The notes beneath the pieces are model-generated. The model had not been told where the DNA came from. It saw only the letters and a program-made list of their open reading frames with translations, and made no database searches. A program made the position numbers and the translations under genes. Positions 1-7,964 of a DNA stretch of 62,688 nucleotides are shown piece after piece. The DNA lies in the NCBI GenBank assembly GCA_934099115.1, contig CAKOPK010000007.1:1-62688 (forward strand), given 5' to 3'. Origin of the DNA: an uncultured Bacilli bacterium. GTDB taxonomy: Bacteria > Bacillota_I > Bacilli_A > RF39 > UBA660. The first letter of the stretch is position 1. Every line of letters begins with the position of its first letter.

Positions 1-82
1 TCACTTACATTATATCATAGGTAAATTTATGTGTCTTTTTTTATGTTTATTTCGGACACTTACTCTTTCTATTTATATAAAA

Positions 83-108
83 GAAAAAGAAAGCGATTAA
101 GCTTTCTA
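83..108 (-). terminator. Intrinsic terminator of tig
   Basis: A 7-bp stem (AGAAAGC/GCTTTCT, 88-94 and 101-107) with a 6-nt loop overlaps the tig stop codon. On the minus strand it is followed by a T-rich tract. Positions 1-82 hold no gene I can support. Confidence 0.7.
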
Positions 109-1353
109 GTTATTATTTTTAATTATTTCTAAAGCTGCATGCATTTTCATATCGTATTTAACGATTTCATCAGAGCCATAAGCTTTTAATAATTCTTCTA
201 CACTAATTCCATAGTTAGAAGCCATTTCTTCAGTTTTCTTTTCTACTTCTTCTTTTGTAAAATCAATTTTTTCTGCTTCAGCGATAGCTTCTAATAAATA
301 ACGATATTTCACTCTTTTTGTAGCTTCTGGTTCCATTTGTTCATGTAATTTTTCATGAGTCATTCCTGTAATAGACATATAGTCTGCAATTTTAATTCCT
401 TGCATTGTAAGTTGTTCTTCAAATTGATGAATCATGCGATGTACTTCATCGTCAATAATTTCTTCATTAATTTCAATAGTCATGTTTTCACTAGCTTTTG
501 CTAAGCATGCTTCTAAGTGAGCATCATCAATTTCAGCTTGTTTTCTTTCTACTAAAACTTTTTCTACTTCTTTTAGGAATTCTTCTTTAGTCTTAATATC
601 TGTATAGCCTAAATCTTCATAGAAATCAGCATTTAATTCTGGAACAACTCTCTCTTTGATTTCTCTTAAAGTAACATTAAACTTAACGTCTTTCCCTTTA
701 AGGTCAGCGACATAGTCTTCTGGGAATTTTAAGTTTAATTCTTTTGTTTCTCCAATAGACATTCCAATAACACCATCTTCAAAGCCAGGAATAAAAGTAT
801 TAGAACCAATTTCTAAAGGATAATTTTCACCTTTACCACCATCTAATATTTTACCATCAACAAAGCCTTCGAAATCAATAACTGCAGTATTTCCTTTTTC
901 TACTTTTCCTGTTTCTTTTGGAGTGATTTCTGCTAATTGATTTTGTAAGTTCTTAACTTCTTCTTCAATTTCTTCTTTAGTTACAGTGGCTTTTTCTTTT
1001 TTAATACCTAAATTCTTGTATTCTCCAAGTTTAACTTCTGGTCTACTAATAATTGTAAATTTGAATTTAACTTCTTTTTCGTTAATTCCCATAATATCTA
1101 ATTTTGGTTCACAAACTGGTACTACTTTTGCTTCATCTAAAGCTAAACCATAGGCTTCATCCATAACGAAATCTACAGCATCCATATAAAGAGTTTCAAT
1201 TCCCATTTTTTTAATAAAAATTTCTTTTGGAACAGTTCCTTTACGGAAACCTTCAATTTTAACTTCTTTATTCTTCTTTTTATAAGCTTTATCTAAGGCT
1301 TTTTCCCATTTTTCACCATCAATTTTAATTTCAATTTCTTTTACGTTTTTCAT
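106..1353 (-). CDS. tig: Trigger factor, ribosome-associated chaperone and prolyl isomerase
   Basis: Folds nascent chains at the ribosomal exit tunnel. Three-domain layout is visible in 415 residues, close to the usual 425-450. The N-terminal ribosome-binding domain carries the signature GFRKGTVPKEIF near residue 35. An FKBP-like PPIase domain lies at about 150-235 (VIDFEGFVDG through FIPGFEDGVIGM). A Lys/Glu-rich SurA-like helical arm follows. The ATG is preceded by AAGGA about 9 nt upstream and by a near-consensus promoter at 1381-1409, so it is probably transcribed alone and ends at its own hairpin. Nothing unusual; call is firm. Confidence 0.97.
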   Translation of the reverse strand: MKNVKEIEIKIDGEKWEKALDKAYKKKNKEVKIEGFRKGTVPKEIFIKKMGIETLYMDAVDFVMDEAYGLALDEAKVVPVCEPKLDIMGINEKEVKFKFTIISRPEVKLGEYKNLGIKKEKATVTKEEIEEEVKNLQNQLAEITPKETGKVEKGNTAVIDFEGFVDGKILDGGKGENYPLEIGSNTFIPGFEDGVIGMSIGETKELNLKFPEDYVADLKGKDVKFNVTLREIKERVVPELNADFYEDLGYTDIKTKEEFLKEVEKVLVERKQAEIDDAHLEACLAKASENMTIEINEEIIDDEVHRMIHQFEEQLTMQGIKIADYMSITGMTHEKLHEQMEPEATKRVKYRYLLEAIAEAEKIDFTKEEVEKKTEEMASNYGISVEELLKAYGSDEIVKYDMKMHAALEIIKNNN

Positions 1354-1380
1354 ACAACAATTCCTTTCAAATCTTTTAAT

Positions 1381-1409
1381 ATTATACCGTAAAAACTTGC
1401 ATTTGACAA
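1381..1409 (-). promoter_or_regulatory. Sigma-70-type promoter of tig
   Basis: Minus strand reads TTGTCA (1404-1409), a 17-nt spacer, then TATAAT (1381-1386). This gives a leader of about 20-25 nt containing the AAGGA ribosome-binding site of tig. Confidence 0.75.
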
Positions 1410-1468
1410 CTTAAAAACTTAGAAATTCTTTATTTTCAAAAAAAGATACTCAATAATCTTGAATATCT

Positions 1469-2125
1469 CTATAAGAATAATTCTATAATATTTAGAAATT
1501 TATCACTAAAAATATATATTAGAGCCACGCTTCCTATTAAAAAGGGACCATATGGGACTTCTTTATCCGTGCTTATCATCATGCTTCCTAAAGCATAAGG
1601 CATTGCTAATAGGCTTGACATAATGATAGCAATTAACCCTAATTTCCAGCCTAAAATAATGCCTATAATAGCAGCTAGTTTGATATCTCCTCCCCCAAGA
1701 GCTTCTCTATGAAATATTTTCTTGCCAATAAAGCCTATTAAAAGCATAAATAAGAATAAGAATAAACCACTTATAATACTATTTAGCATTGTTTTTAAAT
1801 CAAAGTAATAATACTTTAACATAAGTGTGATAATTCCACTAATAATTAGGGGACTATCTAAAATAATCATATATTTAAAATCACTAATGAAAATGATAAT
1901 GACTAATGCAAAAATAATTATGGTAATAAAAAACTCATAACTTATTCCATAACTATAATAGGAAAAGAGTAAAACTAAACCATTTAGAATGCCTATAAAT
2001 AGATTAAATATCCAAGAGTTTTCCTCCTTTTCAATTACATCTGGTATTAATAAGGGTAGTTTTTCTCCTATTAATGAATAAGCTAAACCTAGTATAAAGC
2101 CTAGTAAAAATAAAAATATAATCAT
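1469..2125 (-). CDS. Type IV prepilin peptidase (A24 aspartic protease)
   Basis: Cleaves the leader of type IV (pseudo)pilins inside the membrane. The protein is 218 aa with about seven hydrophobic segments. Both catalytic aspartates are recognisable: one in FISDFKYMII after the third helix and one in the hallmark ALGGGDIKLA near residue 143. The N-terminal methylase zinc motif (CxxC pairs) of PilD is absent, as in many Gram-positive ComC proteins. The start has AGGATG upstream. It follows the GspF-family gene by 9 nt, so the two are cotranscribed and point to a competence- or pilus-type machine. No pilin or GspE ATPase lies in the window. Confidence 0.9.
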   Translation of the reverse strand: MIIFLFLLGFILGLAYSLIGEKLPLLIPDVIEKEENSWIFNLFIGILNGLVLLFSYYSYGISYEFFITIIIFALVIIIFISDFKYMIILDSPLIISGIITLMLKYYYFDLKTMLNSIISGLFLFLFMLLIGFIGKKIFHREALGGGDIKLAAIIGIILGWKLGLIAIIMSSLLAMPYALGSMMISTDKEVPYGPFLIGSVALIYIFSDKFLNIIELFL

Positions 2126-2134
2126 AAAATCATC

Positions 2135-3655
2135 CTAACTAATTTGACCATATAAGCTAAACATTGGTATAACAACTGCTAGTATTACAACTCCTACAAT
2201 TAAAGCTAGTATTACAATCATGATGGGTTCTAAGAAACTTTTTAGATTTGTAACCCTACTTTTATGTAAATCGTTATAATAATTAGAAACTTTTTCCATC
2301 ATTAAAGATAATTCACCAGTAGATTCTCCTGTTACAATCATATAATAGGCAACATCTGGAACACACCATTTATCTTGGAATGATAAAGAGATTTTCTCTC
2401 CCCTTGCTATATTGCTCATTGTTTCAATCATAATTTCTTTATAAATTTCATTATTTGTAATATTTATTAATATTTCCATGGAATTTGTTATATATACACT
2501 ATTGCGTAATAGACTTGCAAATGTTTTAGTAAATAAAGTGATTTCATTATAGATAATAATTTTTCCAAAGAACGGAATATGCATACCTATCCATTGAAGA
2601 CAGGCACGAAAAACTTTGGATTTGCGATAAAGAATAAGCATTGTTATGATTGCAACTAATAATACTAAAATAATCATATTTAAGTTAGTTGTAATAAATT
2701 TGCTAAATTTTATAATATCTAGAGTAAAACCACTAACAGTTATACCTGCTTGGTCATATATTTTAATAAATTCAGGAATAACATAAACCATAATAAACGT
2801 TAAAACTGCTATAGCAAATACCAATAAAATAGCAGGATAAATAATGGCACTGATCATTTCTTTCCTGGTCTTGTCTATTTCTGTATAATAAGATGCCATA
2901 TCATCTAGGGTTTTTACTAATTCCCCTGTTGCTTCTGCAGATTTAATCATATTAATTAATAAAGGAGGAAATGTTTTTCCCTGATTTTGCAAAGCTGTAC
3001 TAAAATTTTCTCCTAAAGTAAGTTCATATAAAATAGAACGATATAATTTACTTTTCGTGTGGTCTTTTGAGGCTTGCTTTCCCATAATTTTAATAGTATC
3101 ATTGAGAGTTATTCCTGCTTTTAAATATGTAGATACTTGGGTAAGCCAAAAGATTAAATCTTTAGTACTTAATTCTTTTTCTTCTTCTAAACCAATCTTT
3201 TTTAATGCATTTAAGAATTTATTTTTCTTAATACTATAAACATCTATGCCTTCACTAGCCAGAAAATTATGAAGAGTAATTTTATTAGTTGCACTCATAG
3301 TTCCACTTACTTTTTTATTTTCACTATCAGTACCATAATAAGTGTAATATTCTTTATTTACTTTACGTTTTTTGATTTCTTCTTGCATCTCGTTAATTAA
3401 TGCTTGTTTTTCAAATGCTATCTTCTGTCTTTCATCAAACGTTAGGATATTATCTTCTTTCTTCTTTAAGCTTTTATTAGGCTTTTCTTTTCTACTGTTT
3501 TCCATTTTTTGAAAGTTCTTTTTATCTATTAGGTATTTAATGATATTTGCCCAAGCATCAAAGAATACAAATTTAACTCCGATAAAAAAATGTTTAATAA
3601 AACTTATAATAGCTATAATCGGAAATAATAAAATGTTAGTTTTTTTATCTTTCAT
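2135..3655 (-). CDS. Type II secretion/type IV pilus inner-membrane platform protein (GspF/PilC family)
   Basis: Membrane platform that couples the assembly ATPase to (pseudo)pilin polymerisation. The 506-aa protein has a basic N-terminal region with a hydrophobic segment (about 8-35), a linker, then two T2SSF domains (about 165-300 and 365-490). Three C-terminal membrane helices are visible (about 272-296, 325-345 and 475-500). Recognisable features are WLTQVSTYLKAGITL and FPPLLINMIKSAEATGEL in the first domain, and the repeated TGELSLMMEKV in the second. The N-terminal region before residue 100 is longer than in typical PilC. Operon with the prepilin peptidase; an extended -10 element (TGTTATAAT) sits near 3680. 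Confidence 0.92.
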   Translation of the reverse strand: MKDKKTNILLFPIIAIISFIKHFFIGVKFVFFDAWANIIKYLIDKKNFQKMENSRKEKPNKSLKKKEDNILTFDERQKIAFEKQALINEMQEEIKKRKVNKEYYTYYGTDSENKKVSGTMSATNKITLHNFLASEGIDVYSIKKNKFLNALKKIGLEEEKELSTKDLIFWLTQVSTYLKAGITLNDTIKIMGKQASKDHTKSKLYRSILYELTLGENFSTALQNQGKTFPPLLINMIKSAEATGELVKTLDDMASYYTEIDKTRKEMISAIIYPAILLVFAIAVLTFIMVYVIPEFIKIYDQAGITVSGFTLDIIKFSKFITTNLNMIILVLLVAIITMLILYRKSKVFRACLQWIGMHIPFFGKIIIYNEITLFTKTFASLLRNSVYITNSMEILINITNNEIYKEIMIETMSNIARGEKISLSFQDKWCVPDVAYYMIVTGESTGELSLMMEKVSNYYNDLHKSRVTNLKSFLEPIMIVILALIVGVVILAVVIPMFSLYGQIS

Positions 3656-3763
3656 ATAACTCGTTCCTATTCTTTAAATATTATAACATATTTCCTAAAA
3701 AGAGAAAACTCCTAATGTCAATTTTTCGATTATTTCTCATATAATAGTTTTAGGTGAATGTCT

Positions 3764-4033
3764 ATGTTTGGAAATCCTACAGGAGGTCTCAGTTTTCTTA
3801 AAATCCTAAATGGTTTATCTAAAACTTTATCTATTGCTAATCAAGTAATCCCCTTATATAAAGAAGCTAAACCAATGATTAATAATGCTAAAAGTGTTAT
3901 TTCAGTCATTAGAGAGCTAGGAAAAGAGACAAAAAATAGTACTACTACTATCAAAGAAAGTAGTAAAAATATTTCTACAAGAAAAAAAGACCCTAAGAAG
4001 TTTAGTGTAAGTAATCCTAGTTTCTTTTTATAA
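3764..4033 (+). CDS. YqfQ/VrrA-like small protein
   Basis: Protein of about 89 aa with the appearance of the Bacilli YqfQ/VrrA family: a Gly/Asn-rich N-terminus (MFGNPTGGLSF), an amphipathic central helix with IPLYKEAKPMINNAKSV, and a basic Ser/Thr/Lys tail. In Bacillus the family is linked to sporulation-era genes; its function is unknown. An in-frame ATG at 3758 abuts the ribosome-binding site AGGTGA (3752-3757), so the second ATG at 3764, spaced 6 nt, is chosen. The gene converges on and overlaps the permease gene at 4028 by 6 bp. Family assignment is from memory of the sequence pattern. Confidence 0.65.
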   Translation: MFGNPTGGLSFLKILNGLSKTLSIANQVIPLYKEAKPMINNAKSVISVIRELGKETKNSTTTIKESSKNISTRKKDPKKFSVSNPSFFL

Positions 4034-4759
4034 TTCATTATTTATATCATGCAGATAATTCTTATTTTTAAAAATTATATATGCAATAACATTAAGAAAT
4101 AATATTGCTGTTATAATAATATAGAAGGATATTATATAGTTTTTAAAAGCAAAAAAACTATTAAATAGCAAGAAATAAATACTTTCCCCTATTAATATAA
4201 CAATCCAGTTTAAGAAAATATTTAATAATCCTAAGAAAATGATAAGCGTTTCTATCACTATTTTTTTAGGAAATCCCAAAATTAAATATAGAGAAATATT
4301 AGATTTTATATTTAATATATAGTTTGTAGAAAATAGGATAATTAATATAGTTAAGAGAAAATATGAAAAATATAAAATAATTTGAAATATATTTAACATG
4401 TTTTCGTTTAATTCTTGAGTAGAAGTTATGGTTATTTCAGTATTTTGAAAATTTTTAGCTTCCTCTTTTTGAAATTGTTCCATTGTTTCTTTAGTCTTAA
4501 AAATAATTGTAAAATCTTCTCCATCTTGCTCTATATATAGAATATTGTCTTTATATTTATTTAAAGTTTTTTCTGTTATATTATTTGATGTAAAGTTTAT
4601 AGTACGATATATTTCTTTATTGAATTCTATTTTTCTCTTATTATCCAAATAGTTATAAATAAGAGTAATTGTTAATATCAAAATAAATAGGAATGTAACT
4701 ATTAATAGTAGTTTTCTTAAGCTTTTGCTTTCTATTAAGCCTTTCATATATATTTTCAT
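4028..4759 (-). CDS. FtsX/MacB-type ABC transporter permease, small subunit
   Basis: Likely half of a heterodimeric MacB-like exporter permease. In 243 aa there is one N-terminal membrane helix (about 17-36), an extracytoplasmic part of about 90 aa, and three C-terminal helices (about 125-150, 165-195 and 205-230): the FtsX fold with an unusually small periplasmic-core domain. It is the last gene of a three-gene operon, and its ATG overlaps the stop of the preceding permease (ATGA at 4756-4759). Substrate unknown. Two secreted proteins are encoded just upstream, so a peptide or lipid exporter is plausible, but nothing in the sequence names the cargo. Confidence 0.75.
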   Translation of the reverse strand: MKIYMKGLIESKSLRKLLLIVTFLFILILTITLIYNYLDNKRKIEFNKEIYRTINFTSNNITEKTLNKYKDNILYIEQDGEDFTIIFKTKETMEQFQKEEAKNFQNTEITITSTQELNENMLNIFQIILYFSYFLLTILIILFSTNYILNIKSNISLYLILGFPKKIVIETLIIFLGLLNIFLNWIVILIGESIYFLLFNSFFAFKNYIISFYIIITAILFLNVIAYIIFKNKNYLHDINNEL

Positions 4760-5946
4760 TTTTCAATATTCTCCTTTACTGTTAAAGAATATAATTTTTT
4801 AGTTTTATTAAAAATAATAATAGAAAATGAAAGCATGATTACTATTATATAAATAATTACCGGAATATAAGAAATTTTAATATTTAAAGTCATAAAAGTT
4901 ACATTATTTCTTACAAGGTATAATATTGAATATTTAATTATCATAGTAATTAAAAGAGCATAAAATAAAGATTGCAATAATAATTCGAAAATACACGATA
5001 ATAATATTTTTCTAATATCCTTTTCTTGAAATCCTAAAGCTTTTAATATAGCAAAATTTCTTCGTTTTTCTAATAAAATAATATTTAAATAAATATTTAA
5101 TATGATGATAGAAAAACAAATGAATAATATTATTAAAATTATAGATGATTTTAATAATATTGTTAGAAATTCTGTATCTAAAGTAGATATTTGATATTTA
5201 ATAGAATTTTTATCTAAAATATCAGTAATTTCTTTTACATTTTCATATTTATCTACAAATATAGCGGTTGTTTTTGCATATTCTTGGTCATTATATGGCT
5301 TCGTTTCATTTATAATATGGGAATGACTTTTTTCTGTAAGATAACACGTATCATAGGTATATGTATCCCCAGCATCATATAGCCCTACTAATTTAAAAGA
5401 GTAAGTATATGGTATTTCTTCTGTTTTATCTGTATCTTCATGATAAATTAACTTATAAAAAGTAAAGTTTAATGTTTTATTTAATTGTTCTTGCATATCT
5501 ATTAAATTGTTTATATTTTCTTCATCAAATACTCCAAAAGAAAGTTTAGATGGGCATATTATTTCATTATCATTTTCTATATTTTTTCCACTAGTAATTT
5601 TTGGAATAAAATTGGAGTAAGCAGGAATAAATGTTAAACGTTTCTCATTATTTTTGTCTTGATAGCCTTCTTTATAATAATAACTAAAATTATTTAATAT
5701 TTTAATTACATGTTTATTCGTTTCGAGATTTAAATTTGCAATATCATAGCCTTCTTCTATATTTATAATTCTTAGGCTAAAATCGGTATAAAACATGTTA
5801 TTTACTGCTGACTTATATGTTTTATAAAAAGTAAAAGGAATAAATATTAATAAAAATAAAACAACAATAATTAAAATAAAAATTATTTTTTTTGATATTT
5901 TTTGGTTACTTTTATGAGCAAACCAAAACAGACTTTTATTTTTCAA
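4756..5946 (-). CDS. FtsX/MacB-type ABC transporter permease, large subunit
   Basis: 396-aa permease with an N-terminal helix (about 19-40), an extracytoplasmic MacB-type core domain of about 210 aa, and three C-terminal helices starting near 262. The cytoplasmic motif LEKRRNFAILKALGFQEKDI between the second and third helices is diagnostic of FtsX-family permeases. The start appears to be TTG at 5946: it sits 7 nt after GGAGGG inside the end of the ATPase gene, with an 11-bp overlap implying translational coupling. It pairs with the small permease downstream and the ATPase upstream. Confidence 0.85.
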   Translation of the reverse strand: MKNKSLFWFAHKSNQKISKKIIFILIIVVLFLLIFIPFTFYKTYKSAVNNMFYTDFSLRIINIEEGYDIANLNLETNKHVIKILNNFSYYYKEGYQDKNNEKRLTFIPAYSNFIPKITSGKNIENDNEIICPSKLSFGVFDEENINNLIDMQEQLNKTLNFTFYKLIYHEDTDKTEEIPYTYSFKLVGLYDAGDTYTYDTCYLTEKSHSHIINETKPYNDQEYAKTTAIFVDKYENVKEITDILDKNSIKYQISTLDTEFLTILLKSSIILIILFICFSIIILNIYLNIILLEKRRNFAILKALGFQEKDIRKILLSCIFELLLQSLFYALLITMIIKYSILYLVRNNVTFMTLNIKISYIPVIIYIIVIMLSFSIIIFNKTKKLYSLTVKENIEK

Positions 5947-6616
5947 TCTTTAACCCTCCATCCTGTAATAAATATAAATCATCACAGTAGTTTTTGATTT
6001 TAGCATTATGAGTTACTATTATTACACATTTTCCTTCTTTTGCAATTCCTTTTAAATATTCAAAAATAATTTCTTCGTTTTTGGCATCTAAATTTCCTGT
6101 AGGTTCATCTGCAATAATGTAATTTGGGTTATTAATAAGTGCTCTTGCAAGAGCTACTCTTTGGCATTCCCCTCCTGATAATTCTTTGGGATGATGATTT
6201 ATTCGATTTTTAAGGCCAAATTTATCTAATAGATTTATGGCTAATTGCTTTCTTTCTTTATAATCTATATTAGGATTAATGATGGTTGGTAAGTAAACGT
6301 TTTCTAAAGCTGTTAATTCATTAATTAAAAAATAAGACTGAAAGATAAAACCAATTTTTTGGTTTCGCAATATAGCTTTTTCTTTTTCACTCAATGTATT
6401 TATATAATAATCTTCTAAATAATAATTGCCTGAAGTTGGATTATCTAATAAGCCTAAAATGTTTATTAGTGTTGACTTACCACTTCCACTCTCTCCCATA
6501 ATTGCATACATTTTTCCTGCTTCTAATTCTACAGAAACATTTTCTAATACCTTTACTTCATTTATTTTCTTTTCATTATAAGTTTTACATATATTTTCTA
6601 ATTTTATCTTAACCAT
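5936..6616 (-). CDS. MacB/LolD-type ABC transporter ATPase
   Basis: Cytoplasmic ATPase of the three-gene exporter. Motifs in order: Walker A GESGSGKSTL, Q-loop FIFQSYFLINEL, signature LSGGECQRVALARAL, Walker B YIIADEPTGNLD, switch His in IIVTHN. This pattern (EPTGNLD with a short 226-aa chain) is typical of the MacB/LolD/BceA group. An upstream in-frame TTG at 6625 exists, but the ATG at 6616 gives the usual N-terminus MVKIKLENICKTY. First gene of the operon; the promoter presumably lies in the AT-rich stretch 6617-6665. Confidence 0.92.
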   Translation of the reverse strand: MVKIKLENICKTYNEKKINEVKVLENVSVELEAGKMYAIMGESGSGKSTLINILGLLDNPTSGNYYLEDYYINTLSEKEKAILRNQKIGFIFQSYFLINELTALENVYLPTIINPNIDYKERKQLAINLLDKFGLKNRINHHPKELSGGECQRVALARALINNPNYIIADEPTGNLDAKNEEIIFEYLKGIAKEGKCVIIVTHNAKIKNYCDDLYLLQDGGLKIEK

Positions 6617-6666
6617 TTTAATCAAACCACTTTCTATTTTATAGTTATTATACTAATAACAAGGAT

Positions 6667-6693
6667 AAAAAGCAAGGCTATATAAGCCTTGCT
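6667..6693 (-). terminator. Intrinsic terminator after the 141-aa secreted protein gene
   Basis: Strong 9-bp stem AGCAAGGCT/AGCCTTGCT (6671-6679, 6685-6693) with a 5-nt loop, followed on the minus strand by TTTTTATCC. It separates the secreted-protein gene from the ABC operon, so they are separate transcription units. Confidence 0.85.
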
Positions 6694-6695
6694 AA

Positions 6696-7121
6696 TTATT
6701 TAATAATGTTAACAGTTATGTTTCCTTCCATTAATTCCATACCATAATTATAGACTTCATATTTATATGTTCCTGCTGGTAAATTAATGTTACCAGTTGA
6801 AGCTGTAGTATTAGCTCTAGGATTTTCGAACTTAACTGTGTGTTTAGTTGAATAAATACCAAGAGCTCCTTTTTTATTTGCTTTAACTCTTAAATATGTT
6901 CCTTGAGTAGCAGAATATAGAGTTTTTGTTGGGCCATTAACAAATTTTTGATTATTATAATTTGCAGCGACAGCAGAGCTTGTGGCACTTTTAGTTGATG
7001 CTAAAGAATATTTAACAGTTACAACTTGCATTGTTTGCGCACAAACACCTACCATACCAACGAATAATACTATAAGTGCAATATAAGTAAGTCTATTTAT
7101 TTTTTTACTGCGTTTGCTCAC
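6696..7121 (-). CDS. Secreted protein of unknown function, 141 aa
   Basis: I do not recognise the family. A basic N-terminus (MSKRSKKINR) and a hydrophobic segment (about 11-30) form a signal peptide or signal anchor. The mature part is about 110 aa, rich in Ala, Ser, Thr and Asn, with a predicted beta-rich C-terminal half containing GTYLRVKANKKG and LPAGTYKYEVYNYGMEL, reminiscent of small beta-sandwich modules. Start is GTG with a perfect ribosome-binding site AGGAGGTGA, suggesting high expression. Own terminator downstream. It lies between the ABC exporter and another secreted protein, so a functional link to export is possible but unproven. Confidence 0.7.
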   Translation of the reverse strand: MSKRSKKINRLTYIALIVLFVGMVGVCAQTMQVVTVKYSLASTKSATSSAVAANYNNQKFVNGPTKTLYSATQGTYLRVKANKKGALGIYSTKHTVKFENPRANTTASTGNINLPAGTYKYEVYNYGMELMEGNITVNIIK

Positions 7122-7179
7122 TTCTTCACCTCCTTTTATTGCTAAAATTTATAACAAATCAATATATGATTTATTATCA

Positions 7180-7845
7180 CTATAATTCTAAAACTATTCC
7201 GTTCATATTATCGAAGTAGTTTTTGACACTATTGTCAAACAATAATACTTTTCCGTATCCATTGCTATTTATGGAGTATTTTTGAGATTGAGATAATGTT
7301 ATATTTTTCTGCGAATGTTGATAAGTTCCATATATTTTAGGATTACTTCCAGTAATGTTGTACCTAGATTTTATTGATAATTTATACCCATTTGCGGTAT
7401 CAACTAAATTCATAGAAACTCCAAATCCGTCATTAAAAATTTTGACATTTCCATTTGTATTAGAATAATAAATACTATTCCAAACGTTATTCGAATTGTA
7501 TGCTTGTTTTCCACTTATTGTTGAAGTAATGAATGAAATATTTTCACCTCTTAGTGCTATAACATCAAAAGAACGATATTTAGGCAATTTTTTCCATTCT
7601 AGGTCTAGAGATACTTCACCATTAGTTGTTGACATTGTTAACTTTTTATACTCGGTATTTTCGACAACAGTTAATAATGAAATGTTATTATTTTCATATT
7701 CTTCTTTAGTGATTTCATAAGTTATATTATATTTTAAATCAGCGCTTGTTATTGTTTTAAAATATTTTGTCTCGTTAAATTCTTTTGCAGAGACATTTAA
7801 AAAAGCTAAAAAATATAATAGACTTGCAAATAATATTTTTTTCAT
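7180..7845 (-). CDS. Secreted protein of unknown function, 221 aa
   Basis: N-terminal signal peptide of about 20 residues ending LNVSA before KEFNETK. The mature part of about 200 aa has alternating hydrophobic/polar strands (for example NGEVSLDLEWKKLP, GYKLSIKSRYNITG) suggesting a beta-sandwich. No Cys, no lipobox, no sorting signal, so it is probably released. I do not recognise a family. The start has GAAGGAGG 6-9 nt upstream. Downstream lies the 141-aa secreted protein in the same orientation, with a 58-nt gap and no obvious terminator, so the two may be cotranscribed. Confidence 0.7.
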   Translation of the reverse strand: MKKILFASLLYFLAFLNVSAKEFNETKYFKTITSADLKYNITYEITKEEYENNNISLLTVVENTEYKKLTMSTTNGEVSLDLEWKKLPKYRSFDVIALRGENISFITSTISGKQAYNSNNVWNSIYYSNTNGNVKIFNDGFGVSMNLVDTANGYKLSIKSRYNITGSNPKIYGTYQHSQKNITLSQSQKYSINSNGYGKVLLFDNSVKNYFDNMNGIVLEL

Positions 7846-7938
7846 GTTTCCTCCTTCTTCATGTCTTAACTATAAATTGAAAATCCAAAAAAGTAACGCA
7901 ACTTTTATTTTACGTCTGCCAAAAATGCTTTACATAGC

Positions 7939-7963
7939 AAAAAAAAGAGCTTAAAACTCTTTT
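7939..7963 (-). terminator. Intrinsic terminator of the trmK-linked XRE gene
   Basis: AAAGAG/CTCTTT stem flanked by a long T tract on the minus strand, right after the stop at 7965. A second weak hairpin with T run (AAAAGT/ACTTTT) lies at about 7889-7908. Confidence 0.75.
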
Positions 7964-7964
7964 C

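Noticed and set aside
1..82. Short plus-strand ORF beginning near position 30
   Set aside because: 23 codons, no ribosome-binding site, runs into the tig terminator.
3841..4038. 65-codon minus-strand ORF over the YqfQ-like gene
   Set aside because: The plus-strand frame has a ribosome-binding site and a family-like sequence; the minus frame is only a hydrophobic mirror of it.
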